A model generated the notes under the pieces. It was not told where the DNA came from and did no database searches. It saw only the letters and a program-made list of their open reading frames with translations. Made by a program: the position numbers and the translations under genes. A stretch of DNA of 64,000 bases, taken from contig JAWRVZ010000054.1 of NCBI GenBank assembly GCA_037043235.1, positions 3,290,001 through 3,354,000 of the forward strand, read 5' to 3'. Below are positions 59,701-64,000 of the stretch, in pieces. Every line of letters starts with the position of its first letter. The stretch's first letter is position 1. The stretch is from Rhodeus uyekii (taxonomy: Eukaryota > Chordata > Actinopteri > Cypriniformes > Acheilognathidae).

Positions 59701-62120
59701 GATATGAACTGCTCGAAGAGAAAGCAGTTTCTCCAGGGACCAGAGGAGGATCTGTCGTGCCAACTTGTGAAGCGGACACAAGCACAGACCCCCCGGATGA
59801 TTTATGTAGAAAACCACCGATGTGTTGTCTGTCTGGACAACAATGTGATGTCTCCTGAGGTCTGGAAGAAATGCCTGAAGGGCCATACGGACTGCCAGAA
59901 TCTCAAGCAGGTTTTTTGGGCAAGGAGAGGTGGTGTCCGCTCCACAGACCTTGAGCTGAGCGATACCTCGCCCCCCAACCCATGAGAGAGGCATCTGTGA
60001 ACAGTATTATGCAGTAACAGAGTCAAGTCAGGTCACCTTTATTTATATAGCGCTTTTTACAATAGAGATTGTTTCAAAGCATCTTTACAGTGGTCACAGG
60101 AAAACAATAAGAACAAAAGTTTGTTTTGGCTGAACAGCAGCTCTAGAAGAGCAGATCAACCAGTAAAATGTATGAATATTAAGTGTTAAGTTTCCCCAAC
60201 TAAGCAAGCCATAGGCGACAGCGGCAAGGAACCAAAACTCCAGCAGGTGACGTAATGAATGAAGAACAGAATGGAGAAAAAACCTTGTGAGAAACCAGGC
60301 TCAGTCAGGGGGACCAGTTCTCCTCTGGCTAACAGTCAAACAGTGCATGATTATTATATTGACAACAATTCAAGTCCAATATTAAGTCCAATTTGGTCCG
60401 GTTGGAGATGGGTTCATGATCGTCACAGGGGAGGGTTTAGTAGAGTCACGGTCTCCGCAGACACTTCAGGGCAGTGCTGTGCTCGTGTCCAGGTGCAGGT
60501 CCTTCATCTGATCTGGATACAGCCTGGATCCGGCTGACCACGGTAACCTCGGAATAAACAGAGACCAATATCAGCGTAGATGCCATTCTTCTTCTGATGT
60601 AATGAGTACATCAGGTGTTATGGGAAGTGTTCCCAGTTAGAGTGCTCCCAATACGAGCCCTTGGGACAAAAAAAAACTGGGTTTCTTCCACATATCTAAG
60701 GTGTGTAGGCAATGCCTCGTTACCTTGATAGTGTGGAAGGGCTTGCCCCTCGGGGAAAACATGCTGGTTTTTAGCCACCACTCCCTCTTGTGCATCAACC
60801 TGAACGGGATAACGTTAGAAGCTGCTGCCATGAGACCTAGTGCTCTTGACTGCTGAGAAGATGGTGTCGATGCACCCGGGGGAAAGCCAGCTGACATAGA
60901 CTCTGAATCCCAGACAATGCCTAAGAAGGTGATCCTCTGGAGAGGAGAGTGCACACTCTTCTTTGCGTTCAGTCTCAACCCCAATTATTTAATGTGAGCG
61001 AGAACAACATCTTACATTTACATTTATGCAATTTATCCAAAGTGACTTACATTGCATTCAAGGAACACATTGAATCAGTTCTTGCTTTCCCTGGGATCGA
61101 ACCCATGACCTTGGCGTTGTAAACACCAATGCTCTACTGACTGAGCTTGTTGAGTCGAGAATGGGACTTGGAACCAAGAAGAACTATTCTAACTTATTGG
61201 GAACTATGAACTACTGGCTGTAAAAGCCTGATTCTCTGGCTGACAGGGGTACATATTCTATGGCCCCTTTCCCCAGCAGTGAGATCACTTCTTGTTCCAT
61301 GACCAGAGCCTGCTTGTGGTTCACCGCGGTGGGTAGGACTCCGCTGAAACCGATTGGGCGAGACCTAAATGGCAATAACACTGAATGGAATAACACTTTG
61401 TAATGATGCACAGGACCCACTGAGAGATATCTGGTAGGTGTGTCTCTCTACTAGGGGAACCAGCCTCTCGATGCTGGCCTCTGGTTCACCTGGAGTGAAT
61501 GCTCTGGGACCATCCTGAAAAAAAGGTTCTTGCTGACTCCAAATTTTGAATGGCAGTGTGTATTTTTCTCTAGTGCATTTGGCTCAAATAGAAATACAAA
61601 ATATTTTTTTCTACAGTGTCAAATTAGCCATAAATGTATTGATAAATGATTGATGTTCACATATGTTTACTAAAATACAGTAAATCAGAGGACCATTACT
61701 GGTGATCTCAGTGATCTTCACTCCACCATCCAGGACATAAGAACCGCCTGTGTAAAAATTCCAGCTACTGCAGAGGATCGCTTTGCAGCGGTTATGAGTG
61801 TATCCACCAATCAACCTCATTTTTATTAATAAGTTTGATAAGTGACAATAATTGAATAAAAACTAAAGTAGTTACTCTTACAGTTTGAATCAGCAAATAA
61901 TCTGTGAAAATATGTCAATAAGTAGCAGTGTATCACCCCTTGACCCTGATATTAGAGCTTCCTGGAAAACTGTCATCCAGCTGTGCAATCTCTAGATTCC
62001 TTGCAGCAAAGAGCAATGGATGAGTTTCATAAAGTGGCATCTTACTTTGGAGAAGACAGTAAGGCCACAACCACAGAAACCTTCTTTGGAATATTTGCTG
62101 AGTTTATCTCCAAATTTGAG
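31155..62120 (+). CDS. grid2ip: Delphilin (glutamate receptor delta-2-interacting formin), 5' and middle part
   Basis: Delphilin is a postsynaptic scaffold that binds the GluD2 receptor C-terminus by PDZ and carries formin FH1/FH2 domains. Twenty-two exons keep phase throughout (1387 codons so far): 31155-31239, 31946-32199, 33738-34070, 34161-34315, 42265-42534, 46208-46293, 47542-47611, 49125-49418, 51558-51709, 51790-51915, 52990-53072, 53171-53315, 54775-55088, 55578-56351, 56459-56546, 57517-57594, 58143-58339, 58426-58581, 58682-58768, 58982-59111, 61681-61799, 61956-62120. Domains: PDZ (about 38-110), PDZ (114-200), HN-like module (225-300), PDZ (366-445, SFGFTLRG), second HN-like module (470-566), FH1 proline runs (790-1030), FH2 from about 1035 with LKLSPKELREIL and LAMGNYLNNG. 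The 3' end lies beyond the window. Exon 1 (MKKFLQNKKGRYSLRQNKPG) splices in frame to LLT-MPASNQCWPEEFGFQ; translation could also start at that ATG (31954). Confidence 0.95.
32774..33681. mobile_element. Pogo/Tigger-like MITE, copy B, in grid2ip intron 2
   Basis: Starts CAGTGGAACCCGGTTATGTC and ends GAGATAAGTGGATTCCACTG, flanked by TA at 32772-32773 and 33682-33683. It shares both arms with 3957-4585 but keeps a longer middle (908 versus 629 bp). The frame at 33258-33572 has no transposase motifs. Confidence 0.78.
35087..36382. mobile_element. TA-flanked inverted-repeat element filled with a 21-bp satellite
   Basis: Ends ATGGAAGCCCGTTTCCGCCA and TGGCAGAAACGGGCTTCCAT are near-perfect inverted repeats of about 30 bp; TA lies at 35087-35088 and 36381-36382. 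Inside are a short array in one orientation (about 35141-35228), a 145-bp unique middle, and a long array in the opposite orientation (35376-36338). The unit is 21 bp, ACTAAGTCAATATTTCGAGAT with variants at the last five bases. A 162-codon minus-strand frame across it encodes a 7-residue repeat and is a by-product of the 21-bp period. Confidence 0.85.
35376..36338. repeat. 21-bp tandem repeat array, about 45 units
   Basis: Units built on AAGTCAATATTTCGA with alternating ends (GAGAT, GACTT, GATTT). Some units lack a few bases, so period slips occur. The core AATATT is self-complementary. Confidence 0.9.
36412..36690 (+). mobile_element. SINE-like fragment
   Basis: GTGGTCTGTGTGGGTCCTAA, GGATAAGACGTTAAACTGAG, AAAATCCCAGGATGTCCTTT and GGTGGTGGTTGAGGAGATTC occur in the order of a common zebrafish-type SINE (DANA/mermaid-like), with the middle deleted. 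Identification is from memory of the repeat. Confidence 0.5.
36750..37020. mobile_element. Dispersed DNA repeat (GTTCAAAAG family), fragment
   Basis: GATCATTCAGAAATCATTCT, ATATTTTTATGAAAACCATG and CATTATAAATGTCCTTACTG follow the family order. Termini are incomplete. Confidence 0.6.
37497..39086 (+). mobile_element. Tc1-like transposon with about 210-bp inverted repeats
   Basis: The 1590-bp element starts CAGTGGGGAAAATAAGTATT, ends AATACTTTTCCCCCCCGCTG, and is flanked by TA at 37495-37496 and 39087-39088. The inner ends of the long inverted repeats read ATGACACAGGGAAAA...GTATTGAACAC and its complement. Repeats this long match the IR/DR group of fish Tc1-like elements. It encodes a decayed transposase in the same orientation as grid2ip. 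Confidence 0.9.
37860..38877 (+). pseudogene. Tc1-like transposase, N-terminus broken, catalytic Asp changed
   Basis: The C-terminal half is open (38287-38877) and the N-terminal third has stops and frameshifts. Visible blocks: WSDGTKIELFG (first Asp), QQENDHKHAAKE where the family has QQDNDPKH, so the second catalytic Asp is now Glu, and SPDLNPIENLRKEL (the Glu of DD34E is kept). Both lesions point to a non-functional copy. Confidence 0.88.
39285..39612. mobile_element. Dispersed DNA repeat (GTTCAAAAG family)
   Basis: Begins AGGGTCGGTAAGATTTTTCA and CCAAGGCTGCATTTATTTGA; ends CTTGCTGAATAAAAGTATTA and TTTGAACTGTAG. The middle is deleted. Confidence 0.65.
41813..41851. repeat. (GA)n microsatellite
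   Basis: Nearly perfect GA run about 400 bp upstream of the alternative grid2ip start at 42254. Confidence 0.9.
42254..42534 (+). CDS. grid2ip: Alternative first coding exon of short grid2ip isoform
   Basis: The exon that in the long form begins after the acceptor at 42263-42264 (giving R-IFIPKKHRQRFDEAV) has an in-frame ATG 11 bases upstream. A transcript starting in the intron would therefore encode MFAR-IFIPKKHRQRF and lack the first two PDZ domains. Mammalian delphilin is known to have long and short forms that differ at this point; the short mouse form has an N-terminal palmitoylated Cys. Here the N-terminus has no Cys. Use of this start is inferred. Confidence 0.6.
44690..46080. repeat. 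Degenerate minisatellite of CTAGCAACCAC-type units
   Basis: Repeated words CCCTAGCAACCACC, CAGAACACCTTAGCAACTGC, AAAACAATACCTTGGCAACT and TTTTGACTTGGGCCAATAAG recur in a fixed order, forming a higher-order period near 225 bp. Its minus-strand frames (such as 44852-45139) are repeat artefacts. A SINE lies within it. Confidence 0.85.
45087..45228 (-). mobile_element. tRNA-derived SINE, copy 3, inside the minisatellite
   Basis: Minus strand carries CTGTAGCTGTG (A-box remnant), GATCCCGGGTTCAATTCC (B box) and the family tail ending in GCGTGAATGTAAA. A second partial copy of the tRNA head lies at 45484-45531, probably amplified with the surrounding array. Confidence 0.7.
47896..48195. mobile_element. 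Dispersed DNA repeat (GTTCAAAAG family)
   Basis: CTATTGTTCAAAGGTTTTGG then GTCAGTAAGGCTTC, and later TGTTCTTTTGAGCTTCTTAT and ATCTTACTGACTC near the far end. Both termini are recognisable. Confidence 0.65.
49610..50330. mobile_element. Two opposed copies of the GTTCAAAAG-family repeat
   Basis: A first partial copy (about 49610-49865; GATCAAAACACAGCAAAAAC) is followed by an inverted second copy starting CACTACTATTCAAAAGTTTG at 49870 and running to about 50330, where the complementary interior words appear (AAATAAATGCAGCCTTGG). Confidence 0.6.
52045..52510. mobile_element. Dispersed DNA repeat (GTTCAAAAG family)
   Basis: TGTCACATGATCCTTCAAAA, GCTCAAGAAGCATTTCTTAT, GTGGTGCTTAATATTTTTTT and TCTATTTAATGCATCTTTGC follow the family order. 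It lies in a grid2ip intron. Confidence 0.65.
55126..55450. mobile_element. Inverted-repeat element with CCGTATTTTCC end, copy 2 (truncated)
   Basis: Starts ACCGTATTTTCCTGCATATA and is the reverse complement of the copy at 12511-13075. It stops before the far terminal repeat and lacks about 215 bp between GTGCG and TAACAAATA at about 55360. It begins only 37 bp past the grid2ip donor at 55088/55089. Confidence 0.7.
56658..56700. repeat. (TG)n microsatellite
   Basis: Run of TG dinucleotides in a grid2ip intron. Confidence 0.9.
56925..57140. mobile_element. Dispersed DNA repeat (GTTCAAAAG family), fragment
   Basis: TATTATTATCAATGTTGAAA, TTTCAAGAGTTCAAAAGAAC, AACATTATAAATGCTTTTAC and TCACTTTTGATCAATTTATA follow the family interior. 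Ends are missing. Confidence 0.6.
57769..58123. mobile_element. TTAA-type MITE, copy 4
   Basis: Starts TTAAAGGATAAGTTCACCCA with AAAAATGAAAATTATCC, and ends in GTGAGTAAATTATGGGATCA with TTTAAAT. It ends about 20 bp before the acceptor of the grid2ip exon at 58143. Confidence 0.65.
60016..60545. mobile_element. Short dispersed repeat inserted in the DIRS-like relic
   Basis: Begins GTCAAGTCAGGTCACCTTTA and TTTATATAGCGCTTTTTACA, a common start of a cyprinid dispersed repeat, and runs to about CTGGATCCGGCTGACC. It splits RT from RNase H. Class not determined. Confidence 0.5.
61014..61147 (-). mobile_element. tRNA-derived SINE, copy 4
   Basis: Minus strand: AGCTCAGTCAGTAGAGCATT (A box), GGTCATGGGTTCGATCCCAG (B box), tail AATGCAATGTAAGTCACTTT then GCATAAATGTAAATG. 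The most intact promoter boxes of the four copies. Confidence 0.78.
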
Positions 62121-63240
62121 GTGAGTTTCTTAAATATTTTATTAACACTTTCAAATAAGGTCATATTAGTTAAAGCAGTGGTTCCCAACACTACACATTT
62201 GAGGGGCTGTTCACTTGACACAACGTTTTCAATTATAAAAAAGAAAACTTGTTATGCATTTTGGCCGTTGGTCCTGAAAACGTAAACATTCAAAAGCAGG
62301 TTTCATTGGACAAGTTTTTGACAATGTTATAGTCTCTGTTTAAGCTACAAATGTGAATTTGTGAAAATGATGACATCATGTGCATGCATATATGTTTTCC
62401 TTTACAAAGTGACATTGCCAACTACTGGCCTAGCATTTATAATAAAGCATTTTTAATCATTTTTGCGGATCTGTGTTAACAGGGACCATTTTGACAGTGA
62501 TAACCTATCTCTTTTTAGTACATCATTGTTGCAAAAATTTACCCATAGATGTCTCACCAGATTAAACTCATCAGCTCATTAGTAAAAGTTCCAACACCTG
62601 AGATGGGTGTGTCACATAAGAGTTACATCAAAAATATGGTTAGGAAACACATGGGTTAATCCATTAACTAACATTATTGGATAACACTTTACTTAAAGCA
62701 TGTATATATAATGCATTATAAAAGCATTTTTAATATTCAGCATTCATTAAACCTTGCAATGCACCTTATAATGCATTGTATGGCCTCATGAATAACAATT
62801 ATAGTTCATTATAATATGTTACACCTTTAGAAAGTATAATGCATTAAAAAAAAACAATTTTGATGCACTGCAACAAGGAATCTGCAAATATTATAATACA
62901 TTTTAACTTTCTTTAAAATTATTTATGAAAACATACAATGCATTATAATGTACATTTTAAATAACTATAATGTATTATATAGTATATAAAGGCTTTAGAA
63001 AAAGTATTACCAAATTATCTAACAACAAGCAATACATTTGTTACAGTAGTTTTTCACCTTTTTAATGATTAAAAAAAACTGCTGTTTGTTGGTTCATGTT
63101 AGTTCAGGTCCATTAAATAATATTTTAATAATGTATTACTAAATGTTATAATTAATATTAACTAAGATTAATAAATGCTTTGGAGGAGTTTTAATTTCAT
63201 TGTTAGTTCATGTTAACTAATGTGTACAAATGGAACCTTA
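62121..63240 (+). other. grid2ip intron, AT-rich
   Basis: Downstream of the last visible exon (donor at 62121). It contains ATTATAATGCATTA-like words in several orientations at 62690-63000, probably an inverted-repeat MITE, but no clear borders and no exon. Confidence 0.4.
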
Positions 63241-63244
63241 TGTA

Positions 63245-64000
63245 CAATCGTGTGAAAAAGAAAGTACACCCTTTTGATTTCCATGGTTTTATGTATCAGG
63301 ACAGAATAAACAAACCATTTGGTCCTTGGCAGGTTTTAAAATTAGAACTTCAGATGAACAACATATGACATATCATATTGTGCCATGGTTTATTTAAAAA
63401 CTTGGGCAAAATGGAGAAGCCATGTGTGACAAACTAAGTACACCCTTACTGCTTCCATTGGAATTAAGAGGTTAAATAGCAGTCAGGTATATTTGATTCA
63501 TTCACCTGAGATCAGACAGGCAAGTTCCCTGAGCAATGTCAAGAGTGGAATCCTCAAAATGATCAAATGGAATAAACACCTTTTACACAAACATTACAGA
63601 CCAATGATTAGCCAGCTGTACATATGTGTATCTCTGTCTTTATGCAAAGCTACGGTACCTCACAGCTTGAACTGTAGTGCACCTTTTCTTGCTCTTTTAC
63701 TGATAGGCCTATATGATGAAATCTAGCCTATTTAAAATTTCATCTTAGCATGTTTATAAGGCCACCAAGAGTATTTTTTGTGCAGTCACTGAGTCAACCA
63801 TGAACGTTTCTGTATACCAAAGTATTCAAGTCAAATTAAGTCAAATATGTGGACTTCTGACAGACGGCTAAAGCTTGGCTGAAAATTGGTCATGCAACAC
63901 GATAATGATCTCAAGCACACCAGCAAATCTGCAACAGAATGGCTGAAAAAGATAGAACCAAGGTGTTGCACTGGCCTAGTTAAAATCCAGACCTCAACCT
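63245..64000 (+). mobile_element. Tc1-like transposon, cut by the window end
   Basis: Starts CAATCGTGTGAAAAAGAAAG after TA (63243-63244), with GTACACCCTTTTGATTTCCA, a known start of a fish Tc1-like family. Near the end, words for a Tc1 transposase appear (GATAATGATCTCAAGCACAC; GAATGGCTGAAAAA), while most of the N-terminal coding part is missing, so the copy is internally deleted. The right end lies outside the window. Confidence 0.7.

Larger units (their letters stand above)
59475..61520 (-). mobile_element. DIRS-like retrotransposon relic in grid2ip intron 20
   Basis: Three minus-strand segments in element order: 61420-61211 (start of reverse transcriptase; KQALVMEQEVISLLGKGAIE), 60984-60637 (RT thumb-like; LRLNAKKSVHSPLQRITFLG) and 59994-59626 (RNase H; NLLEILAVRMALQAFLPDL, QTDNTSVVFYINH, AVHIPG). 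These words are typical of fish DIRS/Ngaro elements. The segment that should hold the RT active site is missing, a SINE sits at 61014-61147, and another repeat at about 60016-60545. It is dead. Confidence 0.78.

Overview
The window is vertebrate nuclear DNA from a ray-finned fish, most likely a cyprinid. The evidence is intron-rich genes with GT/AG boundaries, proteins close to known vertebrate families, and a repeat load (Tc1-like elements, TTAA-flanked MITEs, tRNA-derived SINEs, a DIRS-like retroelement) of the kind seen in zebrafish and carp relatives. Nothing suggests bacteria: most open frames outside exons are chance frames in introns or repeats. I assembled exons by hand from splice signals, reading-phase continuity and recalled family similarity; no alignment was run.

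Layout. (1) 201-681, + strand: last three exons of msrb1, a selenoprotein methionine-R-sulfoxide reductase with an in-frame TGA for Sec. (2) 2011-6800, +: meiob, a meiotic OB-fold ssDNA-binding protein, 13 coding exons and 468 aa. (3) 7440-14076, +: mlst8, the WD-repeat subunit of mTORC1/2, 8 exons and 326 aa. (4) 14701-19371, -: bricd5, a BRICHOS-domain membrane protein, 6 exons, converging on mlst8. (5) 20535-21533, -: pgp, a HAD-family phosphoglycolate/glycerol-3-phosphate phosphatase, 2 exons. (6) 23883-28483, -: zdhhc4, a DHHC palmitoyltransferase, 6 exons and 345 aa. (7) About 29699-30542, +: two candidate exons I do not recognise. (8) 31155 to 62120 and beyond, +: grid2ip (delphilin), 22 exons with three PDZ domains, two harmonin-N-like modules, a proline-rich FH1 region and the first part of FH2. 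The remainder lies past the window end.

The genes do not form a pathway. The value of the order is synteny: mlst8-bricd5-pgp matches the human 16p13.3 order and orientation, msrb1 and meiob also lie in human 16p13.3, and zdhhc4 and grid2ip are neighbours in human 7p22.1. Intergenic gaps are short (meiob to mlst8 is about 640 bp; mlst8 and bricd5 tail signals are about 110 bp apart). Most of the bulk is intron, above all in grid2ip.

The introns record many transposon insertions. They include a hAT relic with perfect 8-bp target duplications, two pogo-like MITEs, two oppositely oriented copies of another inverted-repeat element, three Tc1-like elements (two decayed, one cut by the window edge), a TA-flanked inverted-repeat element filled with a 21-bp tandem repeat, a DIRS-like relic, a poly-A retroposon inside another repeat, and several SINE copies. 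I found no wholly new multi-gene system. The best leads are the dual-use exon of grid2ip at 42254-42534, the third PDZ domain of grid2ip, the satellite-carrying element at 35087-36382, and the unidentified exon pair near 29.7-30.5 kb.
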